Source of the DNA: Conexibacter sp. DBS9H8
GTDB taxonomy: Bacteria > Actinomycetota > Thermoleophilia > Solirubrobacterales > Solirubrobacteraceae
Direction of reading: 5' to 3'
DNA length: 64,000 nt
NCBI RefSeq assembly: GCF_023330685.1
Contig: NZ_CP097128.1
Location: forward strand, 3,472,001-3,536,000
Part shown: positions 42,658 to 51,493 of the stretch, one piece after another
Layout of the letters: each line of letters starts with the position of its first letter
How positions within the stretch are numbered: position 1 is the stretch's first letter
Notes under the pieces: model-generated
What the model was told of the DNA's origin: nothing
The model's input: the letters and a program-made list of their open reading frames with translations, nothing else
The model's database searches: none
Made by a program: the position numbers and the translations under genes

Positions 42658-43895
42658 GACGTGGCCGTTCGTTCTGGTCATTAGGCGGCGAGTACGAGCC
42701 CGGGTTTGTGTTGGCTGATCTTGGCCAGGATGCGGTCGAGGTCAGCCCGGGTGAAGGTCCAGTCAAACGGGCGTGCGATCTGGCGGTAGTGCTCCTCGAA
42801 GGTGGTGATGCGGGCCTGGAGGGCGCTGAGGTCGGTGAAGTCGTTGGGGGTCAGTGCTTTGCGTTGGAGGATCGAGAAGTAGATCTCGATCTGGTTCAGC
42901 CACGAGGCGTGGATCGGGAGATGGATCAGCCGCAGGTTCGGCCACTGGCTTTGGAGGCGGTCGATGCTGGCTTGTCCGTTGTGGCTGGAGCCGTGGTCCA
43001 CGATCCAGAACACGCGACGTGCGGAGGTGTAGGGCTCTTGACTCATCACCTGTTCCACGAGACGGCCGAACGGTTCGATCCCGGTCTTCTCTTCACAGCG
43101 TCCGTAGATCCGGGCGTGGTGGACGTCCCAGGCGGCGAGATAAGCCAGGGTGCCGCCACGTCGGTAATCGAACTCGCGTCGCAACGCACGCCCCGGTCCC
43201 GGCGCGAGGCTTGGGTGCCGGCGATGGAGCGCTTGGAGCTGGGACTTCTCATCGGCGCTGATCACCAGCTCATCCGGGCACAAGCGTTTGCCGTCAAAGA
43301 CGCGGGCGTAGAGATCGAGAACGCGGTGAGCTTTCTCGGCGAAGTTCTTGTCGCGAACAAACAGCCAGGATCGGGTCTGCCACGGTTTGATGGCGTCCTC
43401 AGACAGCCACCGCCAGATCGTGGTCGCCGACGCGTCCGTCACGCCGCGCTCGATGACGAGACGGTGCAGCTCAGCGCGGGAGAAGCGCCCCAGCGGCAGA
43501 CCGTGCTCGATCGGCAGCTGACAGGCGATCGCCTTGACCTCGGCGACCTGCTCCGGGGGGAAAACGCCGCGGCCGACCCGGCCGCGGTTGATCAACCAGA
43601 CCCTCAAGGCGATGTTCGGCAAATCTTCGCCGCCACCGGCCGACCAGCCCGGCTGTGGTGTCCAGCCGCGCAGCGATCTCGGTGTCCGCCAGTCCGTTAG
43701 CGGCGTGCAACACGATCCGTGCTCGCTGCACATCCTGAAACGGAAGCTTCTCCGCCCGTGCGACACGCTCAAGCTCGCGACGCTCTACGTCGCTGAGTTC
43801 GATCTGGTGACGGGGCCGCCGGGCCATCACCTCAGAATTCAACCCGCGCGGCCGGACTCCTTCACATAATTCCGCCCAATACTTCCGGCCACGTC
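42658..43895 (-). mobile_element. IS630-family insertion sequence
   Basis: A 1,238-bp element bounded by GACGTGGCCG at both ends (left 42658-42667; right, reverse complement, 43886-43895) and flanked by the dinucleotide TA (42656-42657 and 43896-43897), the usual IS630 target. It inserted directly after the stop codon of the SDR gene at 43898, separating it from the monooxygenase gene. Only one copy lies in the window. Confidence 0.85.
42681..43827 (-). pseudogene. IS630-family transposase with a frameshift
   Basis: The first frame (from ATG 43827) encodes the helix-turn-helix part (RRELERVARAEKLPFQDVQR, DTTAGLVGRWRRRFAEHRLE). A second frame, offset by one base, continues with VFPPEQVAEVKAIACQL and carries the DDE catalytic domain: Asp in ISADEKSQLQAL, Asp in WIVDHGSSHNG, and Glu in ASWLNQIEIYFS. 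The switch falls at the TTTTCCCCCC run (43555-43564 on the forward strand), where one extra base breaks the frame. This may be an inactivating indel or a programmed frameshift; sequence alone does not decide. Confidence 0.85.
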
Positions 43896-43897
43896 TA

Positions 43898-44680
43898 CTA
43901 GCTCCCCAGAGCCAAATACCCGCCGTCGACCGGGTAGTAGGCGCCGGTGGTGAACGAAGCCGCGTCGCTCACCAGCCATGAAACGAGCGCGGCCACCTCC
44001 TGGGGCTGACCGAGCCGTTTCAAGGGTGCGTGATCGCCGAGGGCCTGCAGCCTCTCCGCGGAGTGTCGCCCCAGCAGTAGTGACGTCCCGATAAATCCGG
44101 GGCCGACCGCGTTGACGCGGATGTTGTCCTCCCCATGGTCGACGGCGGCCCCCAGCGTGAGCCCGATCACCGCATGCTTCGCAGCGGCGTAGGGCGCCGA
44201 TCCCAACCGGGCAATGCGACCCAGCACCGACGAGATGTTGACGATCGCACCGCCCCCATGGTCTCGCATCGACCTACACTCCGCTCGTAGGCAGTGGAAG
44301 ACGCCGGCGAGGTTGACGGACATCAGTCTCGCCCAGTCTTCGTCGGGCACGTCAGCCAGTACCCGGAACGGCAGCGCGATGCCCGCGTTGTTGACGGCGA
44401 TCTTCACTGGGCCGAGTTCCTCTTCGATCTGCGCGAAGCCGATCTCGACACTCTCGCAGTCAGTGACGTCGATCGGCCACGACGTCGCACGCCCGCCGGT
44501 GTCAGTGATGCGAGCCGCGACCGCTTTGGCCGCTGACTCAGAGACATCGGTCACGGCCACGACCGCTCCGCGCTGGGCAAGGCCCAGCGCGCAGGCCTCT
44601 CCGATTCCAGAGCCCGCACCGGTGATGAATGCGACCCGGCCGTTAAGTTCACTGTCGCTCGCCACTGTCTCAACCCTCAT
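43898..44680 (-). CDS. Short-chain dehydrogenase/reductase
   Basis: A 260-residue classical SDR with VAFITGAGSGIGEACAL, VAVTDVSES (Asp, NAD preference), VNNAGIALPFRV, IVNISSVLGRI and YAAAKHAVIGLTLG. It ends FTTGAYYPVDGGYLALGS, with the stop next to the IS630 element. It likely oxidises the alcohol made by the P450 encoded upstream, or a later hydroxy intermediate. Confidence 0.88.
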   Translation of the reverse strand: MRVETVASDSELNGRVAFITGAGSGIGEACALGLAQRGAVVAVTDVSESAAKAVAARITDTGGRATSWPIDVTDCESVEIGFAQIEEELGPVKIAVNNAGIALPFRVLADVPDEDWARLMSVNLAGVFHCLRAECRSMRDHGGGAIVNISSVLGRIARLGSAPYAAAKHAVIGLTLGAAVDHGEDNIRVNAVGPGFIGTSLLLGRHSAERLQALGDHAPLKRLGQPQEVAALVSWLVSDAASFTTGAYYPVDGGYLALGS

Positions 44681-44794
44681 TCGTCGTGGTGTACACCTCG
44701 GAACACCCCGGTGGAGAATCCCGTGCCTGCGCTGAAGTCTGCGGGAATCTCGACCATGTCCGGAAGCTCACCCCCGTGGCTGGGTCGATCCTCC

Positions 44795-46084
44795 TCACGG
44801 TTGCCGTGTGACGACCGGGGAGGTGGCTAGCCCCAATGATTGTGTGTGCTGAGCGAAAACGATGAACTCGAGAAAGTGTGCCGCGCCGTGCGCGGCCCGT
44901 ACCGGGCCCGTTCCGGGATGAGGGCTGACCTGATGAGCAATGAGATCCCGAACCATCATCAGCTCCACGCCCTGGGTCGGCAGCGAGGCGGCGGCCCCGA
45001 GAACGAGCTGTTTCCCTGGGCAGGTGTGAGCTCCGTCCCCGAACGCCGCGCCATAGGACCGCTTGGCCGTATCGACTCTGCGAGGCCGATGTGGGTCATA
45101 CCGATCGGCGTCCGCACCGAAGACGGCCTCGTCTCGATTGGCGTCGACGAGCGACAGAGCAACCTTGTCGCCTTGGCGGAACTGCAATGGCCGTCCAGCC
45201 ACGACGACAGTGACGTCCTCAGCGGCCTGGCGGATGAGGACCGGCGAGCTGTTAATGTGCAGCCGCATTGTCTCGACGATGGCGTCCCGGAGGAATGCGT
45301 CGTCGTGGATCCGCAGGGTGTCTTCCGGATGGTGCTCAAGCCAATCCCAGAGGTCGACAAACACGTTTGCCACCTGTGTCGGCAGGTTGCGCGTAATGGC
45401 AGCGAAAAACTGGAAGGCGTCACGCAGAGCCAGCTCATCCGCGAGGCCGCCGCGTCCGGCGTACTTCCGGGCTAGCAGCGTCAGAAGATCGACGGGCAGA
45501 TCGGCGCACCGTGCCTCGTCGCCGCCGGCGGCGCGGACCAGCGTGCTGCGTCGCTCCCAGGCCGGACCTGCGTAGTTATTCCAGTAGTTCGCGATGTCCG
45601 CTTCTCCGGCGGCGATCGCCGCATCGAGATCCCCTTCAACGTATTCCAGGATCGTCGCTTGGCCCAGCGGTTCGCTGAGGTTGGACAGCGCGCCTAGCGC
45701 GTCGTCGTCTTCGATATCCAGGCCGATGACCCGGGCGGCAAGACGCACAGTGACCACCGTCGCATAGCGCGTAATATCGAGCAAGACCCCACCGTCACGC
45801 TCTCCGACGATCGCGCGCCGGAATGCCTCTGACAGAAACGACTCCGCGACCTCCTGTTCGAGAGTGGCGATGTAGTCCGGCCGAGAGAACGGCATATACA
45901 AGCGCCGGCGATCGAGGTGCTCCGGCCCGTCGGTCACCACCAGCGTGTGGCGCAAGAACAACGGAGCGGTCAGCGGACGACCGCCGCTGGAGAGAAATCG
46001 ACGGTCACGGAGGATCGCCTGGATCTCGGCGTACGAGGTCAGGGTGTCCATCGACGCCAAGATCGCTTCCATTGGATATGCCAT
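44795..46084 (-). CDS. Cytochrome P450
   Basis: A 429-residue soluble P450. The heme-binding loop reads YGAAFGDGAHTCPGKQL with the proximal Cys, and the K-helix ExxR is in VETMRLHINSSPVLIRQ. The I-helix region DAFQFFAAITRNLPTQ lacks the usual (A/G)GxxT acid-alcohol pair, so proton delivery may differ from standard hydroxylases. The N-terminus is short, as in bacterial class I enzymes. It has a GAGAGGGGG ribosome site. No ferredoxin or reductase gene is adjacent. Expected role: first hydroxylation of the imported compound. Confidence 0.85.
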   Translation of the reverse strand: MAYPMEAILASMDTLTSYAEIQAILRDRRFLSSGGRPLTAPLFLRHTLVVTDGPEHLDRRRLYMPFSRPDYIATLEQEVAESFLSEAFRRAIVGERDGGVLLDITRYATVVTVRLAARVIGLDIEDDDALGALSNLSEPLGQATILEYVEGDLDAAIAAGEADIANYWNNYAGPAWERRSTLVRAAGGDEARCADLPVDLLTLLARKYAGRGGLADELALRDAFQFFAAITRNLPTQVANVFVDLWDWLEHHPEDTLRIHDDAFLRDAIVETMRLHINSSPVLIRQAAEDVTVVVAGRPLQFRQGDKVALSLVDANRDEAVFGADADRYDPHRPRRVDTAKRSYGAAFGDGAHTCPGKQLVLGAAASLPTQGVELMMVRDLIAHQVSPHPGTGPVRAAHGAAHFLEFIVFAQHTQSLGLATSPVVTRQP

Positions 46085-46256
46085 CCATCAACCCCCTCTC
46101 TCGTCGGGCTGACAGCCGACGCTCACCTCGACGGCATCCCGGGCGTGGCCCGCGCCGACAACGACGGCCGTTGGACAGTTGAAGCGACTAACGGTTCGTT
46201 GTCGGGCACGGGCCATCCTCATGACCTATTCGCTGAGCGTCGCACCCGCGAGCGGG

Positions 46257-47438
46257 TCAGCCGACATGCCACGCCTTCTTGAACACCGACTGGTAGTCGG
46301 ACACGAGCGGGAAGATGCCTTGGGTGGCAACCGCTGGAATGTCGGACTGGGTCAGGATCATGGCGGGCAGGGTGATGTTGGCCGCTGGCGCGACCGGCTG
46401 CCCCGAGTTGACTCGGAGAATCACATCAAAGGCGTTCCACAACGCCTCCGGCCAGGGGACGTCGATCGCGGCCGCCTCCTCTCCCTCCTTGATGTACGTC
46501 GATTCAGTGGCGCCGGTATCGGTGGTGATGAGCTTCACCTTGCCCGCGAGTCCGGCGTTCTTCAGCTGGGCGGGAAGACCGTCCAACTCGTTGGCGAAGT
46601 CCGCGGCCACGTAGTTGACGTTCGGGTGCGAGCGGAGGTAGGAGACGATGTCCCCCGGGAGAGTCGTGCCGATCTCGGTTTCGGGGAAGGAGAAAGTCGA
46701 GACCGAACAACCCGAACAGGCCGAGGAGTTGATTACCTTCGCCAGGGCGGCGTGAAGGGACGAGTACACAGGTGTCGACGGAGTCGTCGCGATGACGACA
46801 TTTGCATTCTTGCCTCCTGACGTGCTGAGGATGTAGTCCCCCATATCCGTTCCGGCCTGAGCCTCCCAGGCGCCGCCGATGGCAACCCAGGGGATGCCGG
46901 GCTGTGTGGTGGCAATCGATGTCGCAACCACGGGAATGTTTTCCGCTTTCAGCTCGCTCAACTGACGAGCGTACAGGCTCGGCGGAAACCCGCCGGCGGC
47001 AATGACACCGGCCGGCTTGTCACGAACCGCCTGGTCAAACGCCGCCGAAATGGTGATCGGGGTCAGGCCGGCGTTGACGAGCTTGTAGTGCCACCCCACT
47101 GCCGCTGCTGCGGACTGAACCGCCGCGCCGAAGCTGAGGCAGACCGGGAGGCCGCAAGCCACGAAGTCAACCGTCCGCCCCGGGGTTGGCCTCTTGGCCA
47201 GGGGTGCCACGACCAGACTCGTCGGTCGTACTTCAAGTGCCTTGACTGCAGCCGTCGCGGCGGCGACCGCCTTGGCATTCGACCCCGAAGCTGACGGGGA
47301 CGATGACGTTGACGTTGAGCCTCCATTGCTGCTCGTTGAGGTCGACGACGAGCCACAGCCGGCGGCCACAGCCGCGCAGACAAGAGCCAGTGCAGCGACC
47401 AGCAGCACACGACCTCTCACAAACCTTCGATAAACCAC
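46257..47438 (-). CDS. ABC transporter substrate-binding lipoprotein
   Basis: A 393-residue exported lipoprotein. Positive residues (VYRRFVRGR) precede a hydrophobic helix and the lipobox VAAGC near residue 25, followed by a Ser/Thr-rich linker (SSSTSTSSNGGSTSTSSSP). The mature part is a type I periplasmic-binding fold, RbsB-like (PAGVIAAGGFPPSLYARQL, AENIPVVATSIATTQPG). GTG 47438 has an excellent ribosome site (GAGGAGAGG). It is the first gene of the P450/AtuA cluster and supplies substrate specificity for the permease and ATPase 6-8 kb downstream. Confidence 0.88.
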   Translation of the reverse strand: MVYRRFVRGRVLLVAALALVCAAVAAGCGSSSTSTSSNGGSTSTSSSPSASGSNAKAVAAATAAVKALEVRPTSLVVAPLAKRPTPGRTVDFVACGLPVCLSFGAAVQSAAAAVGWHYKLVNAGLTPITISAAFDQAVRDKPAGVIAAGGFPPSLYARQLSELKAENIPVVATSIATTQPGIPWVAIGGAWEAQAGTDMGDYILSTSGGKNANVVIATTPSTPVYSSLHAALAKVINSSACSGCSVSTFSFPETEIGTTLPGDIVSYLRSHPNVNYVAADFANELDGLPAQLKNAGLAGKVKLITTDTGATESTYIKEGEEAAAIDVPWPEALWNAFDVILRVNSGQPVAPAANITLPAMILTQSDIPAVATQGIFPLVSDYQSVFKKAWHVG

Positions 47439-47587
47439 AGACCTCTCCTCAATGTTGGACCAGATGGAAACGACTTCTGCGAACGTTCCAGGCGTACAGC
47501 TGGTTCTTAAGCTCCCAAACGGCGCCCGGCTTCTCAGGTATGTTCTTTTGGTTATCTGTAGGTCGGCACAACGCATCCCCCCGGGGG

Positions 47588-49195
47588 TCAGATCGTCTCC
47601 CGTTGGGTGGCCAGAGCCCGGAGTTCGCGCCGGAGGATCTTCCCGTTCGTCGTCTTGGGCAGCTCGTCGAGCACGTGGACGACCCTTGGGTATTTGTACG
47701 CGGCCAAACGCGCTTTGCAGTGGGCGATCAGCTCGGGTTCCTCGACGCACATTCCCGCTTTGAGACTCACATAGGCCCACACCGTCTCACCTCGGTACTT
47801 GTCCGGCGCGCCGATTACGGCGGCCTCGCGGACAGCCGGATGCTCATAGAGGACATCCTCCACCTCCCGCGGCCAGACCTTGAAACCGGAGGCGACGATC
47901 ATGTCCTTGCTGCGATCCACGACGTAGAGCCAGCCATCGGCGTCGAGCACGCCGATGTCACCGGTATGCAGCTCGCCGCCGGGGATCGCGCGTGCGGTTT
48001 CCTCGGGCTGACGCCAGTAGCCGGCCACCACCTGGGGGCCCTTGATGGCGATCTCCCCAGTCTCACCGGGCTTCAGCGGGCGCCCGTCGCCATCCAGGAT
48101 GCGGGTGGTCGTCTTCGGCACGGTCTTACCGACCGCCAGCGCCCCGGTCTCGCGGTTGGTTGGGGGGGAGTCATCAAGCGGGCAGATGTGGGTCGGTCCA
48201 GTGGTCTCGGTCAACCCGTACACCGGGCGAATCCGGACGCCGAGGCGGCGATCCAGGTCGTCCACGACCGCGGGCGGGATCGGGGCTCCGCCGCTGAAGG
48301 CGCGCGTGAGCTTGGCCAGTGAGTCAGGTGTGACGTCCGGCTGGGCGGCGAGTGCCATGTACGCCGTGATTGCCGCGATGCAGACCGTCGCTCCGTGATG
48401 TTGCGCAAGGCGGATCGACGCGGCCGCATCAAAGCGGTGGGCCAGGATGATCGGGATTCCCGCGGCGAGCGCGAGACCGATGTGACCGATCAGTCCGGTG
48501 ACGTGATAGAGCGGTGCGATCCCGAGAATGACGTCGTCGTCGCTGATGCGAAACGCGCTGCGATAGGTCTCAGAGCCAAAGGCGACGTTGGCGTGCGTGC
48601 TCATCGCCCCCTTGGGCGGCCCGGTGGTGCCCGAGGTGTAGGTGAGGACTGCGGTATCGCCGGGCCCGGGAGCCGGTGGGGGCGTCCAACCATCGCGCGG
48701 GGACCGGGCGAGAGTGAGCAGGTCGTGCGTGGTCCGCTCGCTGACGAACGGCTCGGCTGCCCGCGCCGCACGCTCGGCGCACAGGTCATAGGCGTTGGTG
48801 GTGACAACAACGGTGATGTCGGTCTGGTCGACGGCGGTGGCGGCCACATCGCGCCACAGTTCATCGAGGACGATGAGCGCCTTAGCGCCGGCGTCGTGCA
48901 TGTGATGGGACAGTTCGCGTTCGCGCAACATCGGGTTGGCCGGGACGGTGATGGCGCCCAGCCGCCAGACGGCGAGGGTCGCGATCACGAACTGGGGATC
49001 GTTCTGGAGGAAGAGGCCGACGCGGTCACCGGCGCCGATTCCCAGCTCCGCGAGGCCGGCAGCGAGACCGTCCACGAGCTCAGAACATTCCCGGGCGCCG
49101 ATCGGCGTCTCAAAGGAGTACAACAGCGGGGCGTTGTGAAGACGACGTACGGCGGCATCGAACATCTCGAGGGGGAGTTCCGCGATGGCGCTCAT
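47588..49195 (-). CDS. AMP-dependent acyl-CoA synthetase
   Basis: A 535-residue ANL ligase. VLTYTSGTTGPPKGAMS is the P-loop, VYGLTETTGPT the A5 motif, ELHTGDIGVLDADGWLYVVDRSKDMI the A7/A8 hinge, and LPKTTNGKILRREL holds the catalytic Lys. All core motifs are intact, unlike the interrupted ligase at 3686-7032. It is the last gene of operon 2, overlapping the SDR gene by 4 bp, and probably activates the free acid that enters this beta-oxidation-like set. Confidence 0.93.
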   Translation of the reverse strand: MSAIAELPLEMFDAAVRRLHNAPLLYSFETPIGARECSELVDGLAAGLAELGIGAGDRVGLFLQNDPQFVIATLAVWRLGAITVPANPMLRERELSHHMHDAGAKALIVLDELWRDVAATAVDQTDITVVVTTNAYDLCAERAARAAEPFVSERTTHDLLTLARSPRDGWTPPPAPGPGDTAVLTYTSGTTGPPKGAMSTHANVAFGSETYRSAFRISDDDVILGIAPLYHVTGLIGHIGLALAAGIPIILAHRFDAAASIRLAQHHGATVCIAAITAYMALAAQPDVTPDSLAKLTRAFSGGAPIPPAVVDDLDRRLGVRIRPVYGLTETTGPTHICPLDDSPPTNRETGALAVGKTVPKTTTRILDGDGRPLKPGETGEIAIKGPQVVAGYWRQPEETARAIPGGELHTGDIGVLDADGWLYVVDRSKDMIVASGFKVWPREVEDVLYEHPAVREAAVIGAPDKYRGETVWAYVSLKAGMCVEEPELIAHCKARLAAYKYPRVVHVLDELPKTTNGKILRRELRALATQRETI

Positions 49196-49950
49196 CCCAT
49201 CACCACCCCGGAGGAGACGACGAGCTCGGCGCCCGTGATGCCCTTGGAGGCTTCCCCCGCGAGGTAGGCCACCGCGTTGGCGATGTCCTCTGACTCGGTG
49301 AGGCGGCGCAGAGGCGACTGGGCCAGGAACTCCGATCGGACGCGCTCCGGGGTCGAGCCCCGGGCCACGGCCTGACCGTTGAGGACCGCGTCAAGGCGGT
49401 CACCGGCCACCGGCCCGGGGGTGACAAGGTTGACCCTGACGCCGAAAGGACCCGCGTCCAGCGCAGTAGACCTGACGAGGCCGACGAGACCGCTCTTGGA
49501 CGCAGCGTAGGCGGCCCGTCCGGGCATCGGACGGGTGGCGGTAGTCGAACCCACGAACACGACACTTCCCGAGCCGCGCTCGAGCATGTCCGGGAGGATG
49601 GCTCGGGCCAGCAGGAATCCGCCGGTGAGGTTGACCCGGAGGGTCGCCTCCCATTCGTCCGGGTCGATTTCCCAGACGGGAGCCCGGGGCCCGGCGATGC
49701 CGCTGTTGGCGACCAGTGCGTCGATGTGCCCGCAGCGCTTGGGCAACTCAGCGACTGCCGCGGCGTCACGCAGGTCCAGGCGCAGAACGCTGGCGAGACC
49801 GCCTCCGGCGGTGATCGCTTCCACGGTCTCCTCCAAGGCGGCGACCGTACGACCGGCACAGAAAACGTTGGCACCGTCTGCGGCGAGCCGTAAGGCGATC
49901 GCCCGTCCGATGCCGCTGCCTGCTCCGGTGACAAGGGCGCTCCTGATCAT
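49192..49950 (-). CDS. Short-chain dehydrogenase/reductase
   Basis: A 252-residue classical SDR with SALVTGAGSGIGRAIAL, FCAGRTVAALEE (Arg after strand 2, NADP-leaning), LVANSGIAGPRAP, VVFVGSTTATRP (Ser) and AYAASKSGLVGLV (Tyr/Lys). ATG 49950 overlaps the DUF35 stop (ATGA). A longer open frame to 50262 is antisense noise. It fits a 3-hydroxyacyl-CoA dehydrogenase step of the operon. Confidence 0.9.
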   Translation of the reverse strand: MIRSALVTGAGSGIGRAIALRLAADGANVFCAGRTVAALEETVEAITAGGGLASVLRLDLRDAAAVAELPKRCGHIDALVANSGIAGPRAPVWEIDPDEWEATLRVNLTGGFLLARAILPDMLERGSGSVVFVGSTTATRPMPGRAAYAASKSGLVGLVRSTALDAGPFGVRVNLVTPGPVAGDRLDAVLNGQAVARGSTPERVRSEFLAQSPLRRLTESEDIANAVAYLAGEASKGITGAELVVSSGVVMG

Positions 49951-50360
49951 GACAGGCGAAACCGCGCCACGGGCACGTCGCCCTCCGTCTCCACGGCCAG
50001 AGCCAGGGGTGTGTCGATCGCCAGCCCATCGGCGGCGCTGATGCCGACGACGTTGGAGATCAGCCGCGGCCCCTCCGCCAGTTCGACGACCGTCACGTTG
50101 TAGGGCACGCGGTCGGCAAACGCGGGATGAAAAGCGCGGTGGTAGACCACCCAAGACACCACGCGGGCGCGCCCTGAGGCGTCCTCCCACGTGAAGGCGG
50201 GGGACAGGCAGTGCGGGCAGTGATCGCGTGGAGGGAGCCACGCGTCGTGGCACTCGTCGCACCGCTGGAAGCTCAGGCGTCCCGCACTGAGGCGGTTTCG
50301 GAACCGGGTGAGGTCCGGCGAAGGCTCGGGGAGGTCGATCTGGCTGTTCGTTCCGATCAT
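49947..50360 (-). CDS. DUF35 zinc-ribbon/OB-fold protein
   Basis: A 137-residue protein with a rubredoxin-like zinc ribbon (QRCDECHDAWLPPRDHCPHC, four Cys) followed by an OB-fold (VVSWVVYHRAF, VPYNVTVVELAEGPRL). Such proteins bind acyl-CoA and form complexes with thiolase-like partners, for example in the steroid side-chain aldolases. It overlaps the thiolase-like gene by 4 bp, which supports a complex. Confidence 0.92.
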   Translation of the reverse strand: MIGTNSQIDLPEPSPDLTRFRNRLSAGRLSFQRCDECHDAWLPPRDHCPHCLSPAFTWEDASGRARVVSWVVYHRAFHPAFADRVPYNVTVVELAEGPRLISNVVGISAADGLAIDTPLALAVETEGDVPVARFRLS

Positions 50361-51493
50361 CGGCCGAGAACGAGCGTTGAGTGGGTATGCATCACGCCTC
50401 CCTGGTTGGCCACCACACAGGGCCCGTCCCCGGGCACCTGTGAAGTTGAGGTTCCGCGGACCTGGCGGACGCCTTCGATCACTAGCTGCATGCCGGGCAT
50501 TCCGGTCTCTGCGAGCAGTCCGCCGCTGGTGTTGATCGGCAGTTGCCCGCCGACTTCGATGTTGCCGTTCTCCACAAAGGCACCACCCTGACCCTTCTTG
50601 CAGAACCCGTAGTCCTCGAGAATCATCAGCGGGGTGATCGTGAAGCAGTCATAGAGCTGAGCGACCCTGATGTCAGAGGGCGTGACGCCCGCCATCGTGA
50701 AGGCTGTCTGCGCCGACGCGGACGCGGCGGTGGTCGTCAGGTCTGGTCGCAACGCGACCTCCCAGGACTCCTGGCCCTGTCCGAAGCCGAGGATCGGGAC
50801 CGGGTCAGCCACCCCAAGCTCGGCGGCGCGCCGGGCACTCATCACCACGACGGCGGCGCCGCCGTCGGAGATGAGACAGCAGTCCGCGCGGCGTAGGGGT
50901 TCGACGACCCATTCCGACGCCTGATGGTCCTGAAGTGTCAGCGGGGTTCGCTTCGCGGCGAGAGGATTGGCGGCCCCATGCCGGGCGCAGGCCACCGCAA
51001 TCGCGCCCAGCTGCTCGCTCGTCGTCCCGTACTGGGCCATGTGGCGCTGTGCGATCATCGCGTAACCGGCGGGTGTGCTGAACCAGCCGTACGCTGCATC
51101 GTCGCCCCACGCCCGCTCGTAGGCCTGTCGCGTACCGGTCCGCGGATTGTCGGCGGTGGTGACGATGGCAACCTCACACTGGCCGTTCTCGATGCACATC
51201 GCGGCAAAGGAGATCATCGAGATGTTCGTGGCCCCGCCCTGATCCCAGACCCCACCGACCCTGGGACGCATTCCAAGCGCCTCGGCGACCTGCTGGCCAT
51301 ACATCGACGCGAACGTCGACGTTGGGTACTTGCAGAACACCCCATCCACGGCGTCCTTCTCAACGCCCGCGTCCCTGAGAGCGCTACGGACCGCCTCAAC
51401 GGTCATCGAGAGCGGCGTGCGCCCAGGGAGCTTGCCGTGGGCGGTCTGTCCAATCCCGGCGATCACCGCCGCGCCGCGCATCGAATGGGCCAT
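50357..51493 (-). CDS. Thiolase-like protein (SCP-x/Ltp2 type), partner of DUF35
   Basis: A 378-residue thiolase-fold protein. The N-terminus AAVIAGIGQTAHGKLPGRTP and the VAQLYDCFTITPLMILEDYG segment are typical of the SCP-x/Ltp branch; the C-terminus reads VVANQGGVMHTHSTLVLG. The nucleophilic Cys motif of classical thiolases and the GHP-type loop are not evident, whereas a Tyr in the YDCFT motif is kept as in Ltp2-type retro-aldolases. With its DUF35 partner it may cleave a C-C bond by retro-aldol rather than thiolysis. Function inferred, not proven. Confidence 0.85.
   Translation of the reverse strand: MAHSMRGAAVIAGIGQTAHGKLPGRTPLSMTVEAVRSALRDAGVEKDAVDGVFCKYPTSTFASMYGQQVAEALGMRPRVGGVWDQGGATNISMISFAAMCIENGQCEVAIVTTADNPRTGTRQAYERAWGDDAAYGWFSTPAGYAMIAQRHMAQYGTTSEQLGAIAVACARHGAANPLAAKRTPLTLQDHQASEWVVEPLRRADCCLISDGGAAVVVMSARRAAELGVADPVPILGFGQGQESWEVALRPDLTTTAASASAQTAFTMAGVTPSDIRVAQLYDCFTITPLMILEDYGFCKKGQGGAFVENGNIEVGGQLPINTSGGLLAETGMPGMQLVIEGVRQVRGTSTSQVPGDGPCVVANQGGVMHTHSTLVLGR

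Noticed and set aside
47577-47587. CCCCCGGGGG palindrome after the CoA ligase stop as a terminator
   Set aside because: It has no loop and no T-run, so it would not form a useful terminator hairpin.
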